NCBI GenBank assembly: GCA_038215555.1
Contig: JBBQQT010000072.1
Location: 1-16,715 of the forward strand
Direction of reading: 5' to 3'
From: PFJX01 sp038215555
Lineage (GTDB): Bacteria; Pseudomonadota; Gammaproteobacteria; Burkholderiales; Thiobacillaceae
Length of the DNA: 16,715 nt
Positions 1 through 7,115 of this stretch are shown here, one piece after another (position 1 is the first letter of the stretch; the number at the start of each line of letters is the position of its first letter). The translations under genes and the position numbers were made by a program. The notes under the pieces were generated by a model, which worked only from the letters and a program-made list of their open reading frames with translations, was not told the origin of the DNA and made no database searches.

Positions 1-2
1 GC

Positions 3-1097
3 AGCCCGGTGGAGTTCGAGCGGCAAGCCTTCATCCGCATTGGCAGCGCCACGCCCCGGCTTTCCGACCACCCGGAACGCTTGAAGGCCCTGTGGGCGAA
101 ATTGCAGCCCTATGCTTGGGAAACGGGCATTGCGGCGCAGTTCCTGAGCGGCGATGAGGTGCTGGCGCGGCTGGATTACGCCGCCTACTTTGACCTGACC
201 GGCCAGCCTTTGCCAGATAACCGGAAGGGCATTTTCGACAAGCTGACTGCCGACCATTTGGTGCAGGCAGATGTGGGTGGACATTGGAACATCACGAATC
301 TCGGGGCCATCCTGTTTGCCAGGCGGCTGGCGGATTTTTCTCCTTCCATTGAGCGCAAGGCCATCCGTTTTGTGGCCTACGGCGGCTTGAGCCGTGCCGA
401 TGCGGTGACGCACCGGCAAGACGGGCAGAAGGGCTATGCCATCGGTTTCACCGGCTTGATCGACTTCATCGATGGCCTGATGCCGCGCAATGAATTCATC
501 GGCAAAGTTTTTCGCGAAGAGCGTCCGCTGTTTCCAGCCATTGCCATCCGCGAACTGGTGGCGAATGCGTTGATTCACCAGGACATGACCATTACGGGCG
601 CAGGCCCCTTGGTTGAAATGTTCAGCGATCGACTCGACATTACCAATCCCGGCCAGCCACTGGTGCAGCCGGATCGGTTTCTGGATTTTCCGCCGCGCTC
701 GCGCAATGAGGCGCTGGCCAAGTTGATGCGCCGGATGCGTTTGTGCGAGGAACAAGGCACGGGCATCGACAAGGTGTTCGTGGCCGTTGAACTGCACCAA
801 TTGCCGCCGCCGGACTTTCGCGTCGAAGGCGATGCGGTGCGCGCCGTGTTGTATGCGCCGCGTCGTTTTGCCGAGATGACGCCGCAAGAGCGGGTTCGGG
901 CCTGTTACCAGCATGCTGCGCTGAAGTACGTGAGCGGCCAGCGGATGACCAATTCGACCTTGCGCGAACGATTCGGCATCGATCCGCAGAACGCGGCGCA
1001 GGCATCGGTGGTCATTCGGCAGGCGCTGAAAGCCGGAATGATCCGGCCCGCCGACCCTGCCCATCCCCGCTCGGGCTATGTCCCGTTCTGGGCTTAG
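3..1097 (+). CDS. ATP-binding transcriptional regulator, AlbA_2/GHKL type (5' end outside window)
   Basis: The reading frame is open from the first bases of the window, so the N-terminal half, which in this family is an AlbA_2 (Schlafen-like) DNA/RNA-binding domain, is probably missing; the in-frame GTG at 9 is unlikely to be the true start. The opening residues FERQAFIRIGSATPRLSDHP match the segment that follows the AlbA_2 domain in such proteins. A GHKL ATPase core follows: an N-box AIRELVANALIHQD (about 543-585), ITNPGQPL, and a glycine box EEQGTGIDKV (about 747-777). The last 80 residues (about 860-1094) look like a winged helix (NSTLRERFGIDPQNAAQASVVIRQALKAGMI). The family is usually annotated as a putative transcriptional regulator or ATP-dependent helicase-like protein (COG2865); its biochemical role is poorly known. 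It is co-oriented with the helicase and nuclease downstream and could regulate them or work with them. Confidence 0.85.
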   Translation, partial: SPVEFERQAFIRIGSATPRLSDHPERLKALWAKLQPYAWETGIAAQFLSGDEVLARLDYAAYFDLTGQPLPDNRKGIFDKLTADHLVQADVGGHWNITNLGAILFARRLADFSPSIERKAIRFVAYGGLSRADAVTHRQDGQKGYAIGFTGLIDFIDGLMPRNEFIGKVFREERPLFPAIAIRELVANALIHQDMTITGAGPLVEMFSDRLDITNPGQPLVQPDRFLDFPPRSRNEALAKLMRRMRLCEEQGTGIDKVFVAVELHQLPPPDFRVEGDAVRAVLYAPRRFAEMTPQERVRACYQHAALKYVSGQRMTNSTLRERFGIDPQNAAQASVVIRQALKAGMIRPADPAHPRSGYVPFWA

Positions 1098-1100
1098 GCG

Positions 1101-1125
1101 GGAAAGTTTTGATCGGGTTTTGATT
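1101..1125. repeat. 24-bp direct repeat, copy 1 (operator-like)
   Basis: Begins 3 bp after the stop codon of the ATPase gene. It contains two half-sites GTTTTGATC (1106-1114) and GTTTTGATT (1117-1125), 11 bp apart, i.e. on the same face of the helix. It matches the second copy at 1210-1233 over 24 bases with one mismatch. Confidence 0.85.
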
Positions 1126-1150
1126 TTGCTAGCGAGAAGCCTCACCGTCA

Positions 1151-1162
1151 CCTGCCGGCAGG
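1151..1162. repeat. 12-bp perfect palindrome
   Basis: CCTGCCGGCAGG is its own reverse complement and sits between the two 24-bp repeats. No T-run follows, so it is not an obvious intrinsic terminator. It may be a protein-binding site or chance in GC-rich DNA. Confidence 0.5.
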
Positions 1163-1209
1163 CACGAAAAGCCATGCGTAACAACAGCTTATGATGAACG
1201 AGAGAACCT

Positions 1210-1234
1210 GGAAAGTTTTGATCCGGTTTTGATC
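1210..1234. promoter_or_regulatory. 24-bp direct repeat, copy 2 (operator-like, upstream of helicase)
   Basis: Two perfect GTTTTGATC half-sites at 1215-1223 and 1226-1234, again 11 bp apart, ending 37 bp before the helicase ATG. The position and the tandem half-site layout suggest binding by a dimeric regulator of the helicase-nuclease operon; the flanking ATPase/winged-helix protein is one candidate. The function is inferred. Confidence 0.55.
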
Positions 1235-1271
1235 GTCAGCTCCAAACACCCTGTACCCGACTACGGATGCT

Positions 1272-3380
1272 ATGAACGCAACGACCAACCCCACCAATAC
1301 CTACACCGTGCCGTCGGTGTCGATCACCACGGCGCACACGGGCGCGTCAAGCAAGGCCAACGTGCTGGGCATGCGCGCCATGCAGGAGCGCGCCTATGCC
1401 AAGCGCGGCGAACAGTATTTGCTGATCAAGTCGCCACCGGCCTCGGGCAAGTCGCGCGCGCTGATGTTCATTGCGCTGGACAAGCTGCACAACCAGGGCT
1501 TGCGCCAGGCCATCATCGTGGTGCCCGAGCGCTCCATTGGCTCCAGCTTTGCCGATGAACGCTTAAGCCAGCACGGCTTTGCCTGGGATTGGCAAGTGGC
1601 GCCGCAGTGGAACCTGTGCAATGCCCCGGGCGTGGACGATGTGAAGGTCGCCAAATCCAAGGTCAAGGCCGTGGGTGAGTTTCTGGCCAGCACCGACCGA
1701 ACTTTGGTTTGCACCCATGCCACCTTCCGTTTTGCAGTGGAAGAGTTGGGCATCACCGCATTCGACAACCGCCTGATCGCCATCGACGAGTTTCACCATG
1801 TTTCCAGCAATCCGGGCAACGTGCTGGGTAGCCAACTGGGCGCGTTCATCGCCCGCGACAAGGTGCATCTGGTGGCCATGACCGGCTCTTACTTTCGTGG
1901 CGACAGCGAGGCTGTGCTGGGCCCGGCGGATGAGGCCAAATTCGAGACGGTCACCTACACCTATTACGAGCAGCTCAACGGCTACCAATGGCTCAAGTCG
2001 CTGGATATTGGCTATTTCTTCTACACCGGCCGGTATGTGGATGCCATTACCAAGGTGCTGGACCCGGCCCTGAAAACCATCGTCCACATTCCCAACGTCA
2101 ATGCGCGCGAGAGCTTGAAGGACAAGGAGCGCGAGGTGAACGACATCATGCACGGACTGGGCGAATGGAGGGGCATTGACCCAGCCACTGGTTTTCACCT
2201 GGTGCAGACCAAAGGGGGGCGCACTTTGCGGGTGGCTGATCTAGTGGATGACAGCGACCCGGCCCGGCGGTCCCGCGTACTGACAGCATTAAAAGACCCG
2301 GCGCAGAAACACAACCGCGACCATGTAGACATCATCATTGCCCTGGGCATGGCAAAAGAAGGCTTTGATTGGATCTGGTGCGAACATGCACTGACCATCG
2401 GCTACCGCAGCAGCCTGACCGAGATCGTCCAGATCATTGGCCGCGCCACCCGCGATGCAGAGGGCAAGGAGCGGACACGCTTCACCAACCTGATCGCCGA
2501 ACCCGCCGCCGATCAGGCCGCCGTGGCGGAGGCGGTGAATGACATGCTCAAGGCGATTTCCGCCAGCCTGTTGATGGAGCAGGTGCTGGCGCCGCGCTAT
2601 GAATTCACGCCCAAGAACAACGGCCCGAAGGAGGGTTTCGATTACGCCGACGGCGGCTACAAGGTGGGCGGCCGCAACGTCGGGGTGAACACAAGCACTG
2701 GCCAGATTCATTTGGAAATCAATGGACTGGCGACGCCGCAAAGCCCGGAGGCGACGCGCATCTGCAAGGAGGATTTGAACGAGGTGGTCACCAGTTTCCT
2801 GCAAGACAAGACCGTGCTGGAGCGCGGTCTGTTCGACAAGGAAAACACCCTGCCCGAAGAGTTAACCCAATTGCGCATGGGCAAGATCGTGCGCGAGCGT
2901 TACCCGGATTTGAGCGATGGCGACCTGGAGGCCATCCGGCAACGCGCCGTCGCCGCCATGAACATCACACAGCAGGCCAAGCTGGCCTTGGCCCAGGCCG
3001 ATGCCAGCGGGATTGGCGGCGGCACGGCATTGATTGATGGCGTGCGCAAATTCGTCAACGTGCGCGATCTGGACATTGACCTGATCGACCGCATCAATCC
3101 CTTCGATGCCGCCTATGCGGTACTGGCACAGACCATGGATGAGAAGACGCTGCGCCAGGTTCAGGCCAGCATCGCCGCCAAGAAGGTCAGCATTCCCGAA
3201 GACGAAGCCCGCGAACTGGCAAAGCGCGCCTTGCAGTTCAAGAACGAGCGGGGCCGCCTGCCGGACATCAATTCCGCTGATGCGTGGGAGAAGCGCATGG
3301 CCGAAGGCGTGGCCGCGTTGGCACGTTACCGCGCTCAGGCCAAGGCGGCTGCGGCACAAGGGGTGCCCGGCCATGGCTGA
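1272..3380 (+). CDS. SF2 DEAD/DEAH-box helicase (702 aa)
   Basis: All core superfamily 2 motifs are visible. Motif I is SPPASGKS (residues 54-61), with a non-canonical start but an intact GKS. Motif II is DEFHH (172-176) and motif III is TGS (204-206). In the second RecA lobe, ALGMAKEGFDW is motif V-like, and QIIGRATRD (387-395) is motif VI with both arginines. About 300 C-terminal residues follow the motor, ending in a segment (about 656-690, FKNERGRLPD...EKRMAEGVAALARYR) that resembles helicase-associated modules. It should be an ATP-driven DNA (or RNA) translocase in the cytoplasm; the substrate is unknown. No strong Shine-Dalgarno precedes the ATG, but no better in-frame start is seen. 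It overlaps the GIY-YIG nuclease gene by 8 bp, so the two are almost certainly co-translated. A defence or restriction-like role is plausible but not shown. Confidence 0.9.
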   Translation: MNATTNPTNTYTVPSVSITTAHTGASSKANVLGMRAMQERAYAKRGEQYLLIKSPPASGKSRALMFIALDKLHNQGLRQAIIVVPERSIGSSFADERLSQHGFAWDWQVAPQWNLCNAPGVDDVKVAKSKVKAVGEFLASTDRTLVCTHATFRFAVEELGITAFDNRLIAIDEFHHVSSNPGNVLGSQLGAFIARDKVHLVAMTGSYFRGDSEAVLGPADEAKFETVTYTYYEQLNGYQWLKSLDIGYFFYTGRYVDAITKVLDPALKTIVHIPNVNARESLKDKEREVNDIMHGLGEWRGIDPATGFHLVQTKGGRTLRVADLVDDSDPARRSRVLTALKDPAQKHNRDHVDIIIALGMAKEGFDWIWCEHALTIGYRSSLTEIVQIIGRATRDAEGKERTRFTNLIAEPAADQAAVAEAVNDMLKAISASLLMEQVLAPRYEFTPKNNGPKEGFDYADGGYKVGGRNVGVNTSTGQIHLEINGLATPQSPEATRICKEDLNEVVTSFLQDKTVLERGLFDKENTLPEELTQLRMGKIVRERYPDLSDGDLEAIRQRAVAAMNITQQAKLALAQADASGIGGGTALIDGVRKFVNVRDLDIDLIDRINPFDAAYAVLAQTMDEKTLRQVQASIAAKKVSIPEDEARELAKRALQFKNERGRLPDINSADAWEKRMAEGVAALARYRAQAKAAAAQGVPGHG

Positions 3381-4566
3381 GCTGGACGACGACGCGCTGC
3401 TCGAAGCGCTGGGCGTGGAAGTCGCCCCCATCAAGGTTGCCAGCCGCACGCTACGCGAGGAACGCATCATCGCCGGCTTTGAGGACATCCTGCGTTTCCA
3501 TCAAACCCACGGTCACGCGCCGCTGCATGGCGCGGATCGTGACATCTTTGAACGCCTGTACGCCGTGCGCCTGGAGCAAATTCGCAAACTGCCGGAGGCG
3601 CAAACCTTGCTGGCGGAACTGGATGGCCCAGGTTTGTTGTCGGGTGCGGCAGCGACCTCGGTAGAGCAAGACGACCTGGACGAAGACGCCTTGCTGGCCG
3701 AGCTGGGTGTGGGGAAGGCGTCCTCTGGAAAGAATGACATCTCGGTGCTGCGCCATGTGCGATCCAGCGCTGAAAAACGGGAGGCGGAGGGGGTGGCTGA
3801 CCGCACGCCCTGCACGGAGTTTGACCAGTTTCAAGCGCTGTTCGCGCAAGTGGCGGGGGAACTGCATTCCGGCCTGCGCAAAGCACTGCGCTTCGGACGC
3901 GATGCAAGTATCGCCAGCGGGAATTTCTTCATCCTCGGCGGCCAGCTTGCGTATGTGGCGGACGTCGGCGAGACCATCAAGGCGCCGAATGGCGAAAGCG
4001 ACGCGCGCCTGCGGGTGATTTACGCCAATGGAACGGAAAGCAATTTGCTGCGCCGTTCGCTGCAACGGGCACTCTACAAGGACGATACCGGCCGACGCCT
4101 GACCGAGCCGGACATGGGGCCGCTGTTTGGCGCGCAGTTTGGTGATATGCCAGAGCCTGACGACATTGAAACTGGAACCATCTATGTGCTGCGCAGCCTG
4201 TCCAACCACCCCTTTGTGACTGAGCACCGCGAACTGATCCACAAGATCGGCGTGACCGGAGGCACGGTGGAAGCTCGCATCGCCGGTGCGGAAAAGGATG
4301 CCACCTATCTGCTGGCCGACGTGGAGGTGGTGGCCACCTACAAGCTTCACAACCTGAAGCGCACCAAACTGGAAAACCTGTTCCACCGCGTGTTCGGCGC
4401 GGCACAACTCGATTTAACCATCGAAGACCGCTTCGGGCATCCAGTCAGGCCCAGGGAGTGGTTCCTGGTGCCGCTCCAGGTCATTGACGAAGCGGTTCAG
4501 CGTATTCGGGATGGATCGATTACCGAGGTGGTTTATGACCCGAAGACGGCTCAGTTAGCAGGTTGA
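3373..4566 (+). CDS. GIY-YIG nuclease family protein, T5orf172-like (397 aa)
   Basis: The C-terminal third is a GIY-YIG domain: TIYVLRS (from residue 269) replaces 'GIY', KIGVTG (291-296) replaces 'YIG', the conserved arginine is R302 and the metal-binding glutamate E334 lies in KLENLFHR. It ends with the family signature PREWFLVPLQVIDEAVQ. The middle (about 130-255) is a conserved partner domain (FFILGGQLAYVAD, RLRVIYANGTESNLL). The N-terminus carries a short acidic motif twice, LDDDALLEALGV (4-15) and LDEDALLAELGV (102-113), separated by a helicase-associated-like stretch (about 34-73). The frame is open further upstream, but ATG 3373 is preceded by AAGGGG at 3358 with good spacing and matches family length; earlier starts would lie inside the helicase. 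The 8-bp overlap ties it to the helicase. The predicted role is DNA cleavage, probably guided by the helicase; the target is unknown. Confidence 0.9.
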   Translation: MAELDDDALLEALGVEVAPIKVASRTLREERIIAGFEDILRFHQTHGHAPLHGADRDIFERLYAVRLEQIRKLPEAQTLLAELDGPGLLSGAAATSVEQDDLDEDALLAELGVGKASSGKNDISVLRHVRSSAEKREAEGVADRTPCTEFDQFQALFAQVAGELHSGLRKALRFGRDASIASGNFFILGGQLAYVADVGETIKAPNGESDARLRVIYANGTESNLLRRSLQRALYKDDTGRRLTEPDMGPLFGAQFGDMPEPDDIETGTIYVLRSLSNHPFVTEHRELIHKIGVTGGTVEARIAGAEKDATYLLADVEVVATYKLHNLKRTKLENLFHRVFGAAQLDLTIEDRFGHPVRPREWFLVPLQVIDEAVQRIRDGSITEVVYDPKTAQLAG

Positions 4567-4583
4567 GCGAGGTCGGCATTCCA

Positions 4584-4596
4584 AGAGCTTTGCTCT
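4584..4596. terminator. weak hairpin between convergent genes
   Basis: AGAGC-TTT-GCTCT forms a 5-bp stem in the 50-bp gap where the nuclease gene and glgP converge. There is no U-tract on either side, so termination here is uncertain. Confidence 0.25.
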
Positions 4597-4616
4597 GACA
4601 GTTGCTGTTTCAAGAT

Positions 4617-7091
4617 TCACTTCGCTACAGAGACCGGCTGCACTTTCCAGATCTCTTCCGCGTATTCGTGAATGGCGCGGTCGGACGAAAATTTGCCGAT
4701 GCGTGCGACGTTGAGGATGGACATGCGCGTCCACTGTTCGATTTGGCGGTATTGCTCGCCGACATGATCCTGGCATTCCAGATAGGCATCGAAATCGGCG
4801 CAGACCAGAAAGGGATCATGTCCGCGCAGGTTGTTTGTGAGTGGCGAGAACATCTGCCGGTCGCCGTGCGAGAACAGGCCGGAGTCGATCAGATCGAGCG
4901 CGTGGAGAAGTTCAGGATTGTGTTGAATGATCGGCCAGGGCTGATAACCCGCAATAAGACGTTCCTGAACCTGGGCGGCGGTCAGGCCGAAAAGAAAGAA
5001 GTTTTCCTCGCCGACTGCTTCCCGGATTTCCACATTGGCGCCGTCCAGCGTGCCGATGGTGAGGGCGCCGTTCATCGAGAACTTCATGTTGCCGGTGCCG
5101 GAGGCTTCCTTGCCGGCGGTGGAAATCTGCTCGGAGAGGTCGGCGGCGGGGTAGATGCGTTGCGCATTCTGGACATTGAAATCGGGCACGAACACGACTT
5201 TCAGTGTCTGGTTCACCTGCGGATCGCGGTTCACTGCCTCGGCCACGGCATGGATCAGTTTGATGATCAGCTTGGCCATGTGATAACCCGGCGCGGCCTT
5301 GCCGCCAAAGATGAAGGTGCGCGGCGTGATCTCCAGGTTCGGGCTGTTTTTCAGGCGGCAGTACAGGCTGATGATGTGCAGCAGGTTGAGATGCTGGCGC
5401 TTGTATTCGTGAATGCGCTTGGCCTGAATGTCGAACAGCGAAGCCGGGTCAAGCGAAATGCCCAGCGTCTTGCCGATGTGGTCGGACAGCCGACGCTTGG
5501 CGCTGAGCTTGACCTCGCGCCAGCGCGCTCTGAAACCGGCGTCGTCGGCATAAGGTTCCAGCCGCTTCAGCGACTCCAGATTGCGCAACCAGTCGCCGTC
5601 GATGGTCGTCTCGATCAGATCCGCCAGCGGCCGATTCGCCAGTGCGATAAAGCGGCGCGGGGTGACGCCGTTGGTTTTGTTGCTGAATTTTTCTGGCCAG
5701 AGTTCGAAGAAATCGCGCATCACGGTTTCTTGCAACAACTGGCTGTGCAGCGCCGCGACGCCGTTGATGGCGAAGCTGCCGACGGCGGCCAGATGCGCCA
5801 TGCGCACCCGCTGCATCTGCCCTTCGGCGATCAGCGACATGCGCATCAGGCGTTCCTCGTCACCGAAAAAGCGCAGCCGCACTTCATCAAGAAAGAGATG
5901 GTTGATCTGATAGATGATTTCCAGATGGCGCGGCAAGATGCGCTTGAACAGGTCCAGAGGCCAGGTTTCCAGCGCTTCCGGCAACAGCGTGTGATTGGTG
6001 TAAGCGAAGCTGTTTCGGGTGATTTCCCAAGCCCGATCCCAGTTTATTGCGTGCTCGTCCATCAGCAGGCGCATCAACTCCGGCACCGCGATGGCGGGAT
6101 GGGTATCGTTGAGTTGAGCGACAAATTTCTCGGTAAAGCGGTCCAGTTCGCCCAGATCGCGCAGGGCGATGCGCACCATATCCTGCAATGAGCAGGAGAC
6201 GAAAAAATACTGTTGTTTGAGGCGCAGTTCCTTGCCGACTTCCGGCTCGTCGTTCGGGTAGAGCACTTTGGTCAGGTTTTCGGCCTCGACCATGTCATCC
6301 ACCGCGCCGTAGTAATCGCCGGCGTTGAAGGCCTGGAAGTCGAAGGTATCGCGAGCTTCCGATTTCCACAGGCGCAACAGGTTGACGTTGATCACGCCAA
6401 AACCCAGGATCGGTGTGTCGAAAGCCACGCCGTACACCGTGGTGCCGCCCACCCAGCGAACCCGGGCGCGATCTTGATCATCGACATAGTGTTCGGTGTG
6501 GCCGCCGAGTTTTACCGGGTAGCGACATTGCCGGTTGGGCAATTCCCATGGGTTGCCCTCGCGCAGCCAGGCATCGGTGACTTCAACCTGCCAGCCATCC
6601 TTGATGACCTGATCGAACAGGCCGAATTCGTAACGGATGCCGTAGCCAATGGCGGGAATTTCCAGTGTCGCCATTGAATCCAGATAGCACGCCGCCAGCC
6701 GCCCGAGGCCGCCGTTGCCGAGGCCGGGCTCCTGTTCCTGCTGCAACAACGTGTCCAGATCAAGCCCCATGGCCTGCAGGGCTTTGGCCAGATTGTCATG
6801 CAGACCCAGATTGAGAATGTTGTTGCCCATGTGCGGCCCGAGCAGGAACTCGGCGGAGAAATAGCACACCGTTCTGGCGTTGCTCTGCTTGTATTTCTCC
6901 GCCGTGTTGATGAATCTTTCCAGCATGCGATCGCGCACGGTATGGGCCAGCGCGGTATACAGATCGACCGGCGAAGCATCCTTCAGGGATCGGCCGGTGA
7001 CGTAGAACAGGTTGTCGATTAACGAGCGCCGCAACGCCTCTTCGGAACGGGCGGCGCGGGTATGCAGGGCTCTTTCGGCAATGTCGGACAT
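4617..7091 (-). CDS. glgP: glycogen/starch phosphorylase (824 aa)
   Basis: A full-length GT35 family enzyme that releases glucose 1-phosphate from alpha-1,4-glucan ends using inorganic phosphate, with pyridoxal phosphate as cofactor. Family landmarks include FSAEFLLGPHMGNN near the N-terminus, EPGLGNGGLGRLAACYLDSMATL, VAQLNDTHPAIAVPELMRLL, KRIHEYKRQHLN, and the PLP-lysine block EASGTGNMKFSMNGALTIGT with the cofactor lysine at residue 670. The length is close to that of E. coli GlgP (815 aa). The ATG at 7091 has AAGGAA upstream at proper spacing. It follows xfp by 24 bp in the same direction, so the two form an operon that feeds glucose 1-phosphate towards the phosphoketolase. It is convergent with the nuclease gene. 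Confidence 0.97.
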   Translation of the reverse strand: MSDIAERALHTRAARSEEALRRSLIDNLFYVTGRSLKDASPVDLYTALAHTVRDRMLERFINTAEKYKQSNARTVCYFSAEFLLGPHMGNNILNLGLHDNLAKALQAMGLDLDTLLQQEQEPGLGNGGLGRLAACYLDSMATLEIPAIGYGIRYEFGLFDQVIKDGWQVEVTDAWLREGNPWELPNRQCRYPVKLGGHTEHYVDDQDRARVRWVGGTTVYGVAFDTPILGFGVINVNLLRLWKSEARDTFDFQAFNAGDYYGAVDDMVEAENLTKVLYPNDEPEVGKELRLKQQYFFVSCSLQDMVRIALRDLGELDRFTEKFVAQLNDTHPAIAVPELMRLLMDEHAINWDRAWEITRNSFAYTNHTLLPEALETWPLDLFKRILPRHLEIIYQINHLFLDEVRLRFFGDEERLMRMSLIAEGQMQRVRMAHLAAVGSFAINGVAALHSQLLQETVMRDFFELWPEKFSNKTNGVTPRRFIALANRPLADLIETTIDGDWLRNLESLKRLEPYADDAGFRARWREVKLSAKRRLSDHIGKTLGISLDPASLFDIQAKRIHEYKRQHLNLLHIISLYCRLKNSPNLEITPRTFIFGGKAAPGYHMAKLIIKLIHAVAEAVNRDPQVNQTLKVVFVPDFNVQNAQRIYPAADLSEQISTAGKEASGTGNMKFSMNGALTIGTLDGANVEIREAVGEENFFLFGLTAAQVQERLIAGYQPWPIIQHNPELLHALDLIDSGLFSHGDRQMFSPLTNNLRGHDPFLVCADFDAYLECQDHVGEQYRQIEQWTRMSILNVARIGKFSSDRAIHEYAEEIWKVQPVSVAK

Positions 7092-7115
7092 AGCGGGTTC
7101 CTTGTTTTTATCGTC

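Noticed and set aside
1191..1232. Mini-ORF of 13 codons ending in the second 24-bp repeat (possible leader peptide)
   Set aside because: No ribosome-binding site and no feature of a known attenuator; the reading of KVLIRF is just the repeat in one frame.
3106..3372. N-terminal extension of the nuclease frame back into the helicase gene
   Set aside because: The extra residues are Arg/Pro-rich out-of-frame translation of the helicase; ATG 3373 has a proper ribosome-binding site.
1..4600. Mobile element or genomic island boundary around the helicase-nuclease module
   Set aside because: No integrase, transposase, tRNA or terminal inverted repeat is visible; the 24-bp repeats are internal and look like operators.
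4602..6191. Long plus-strand open frame (529 codons) opposite glgP
   Set aside because: It lies wholly antisense to a clear glycogen phosphorylase; its translation shows no family motif and is a typical by-product of GC-rich codon use.
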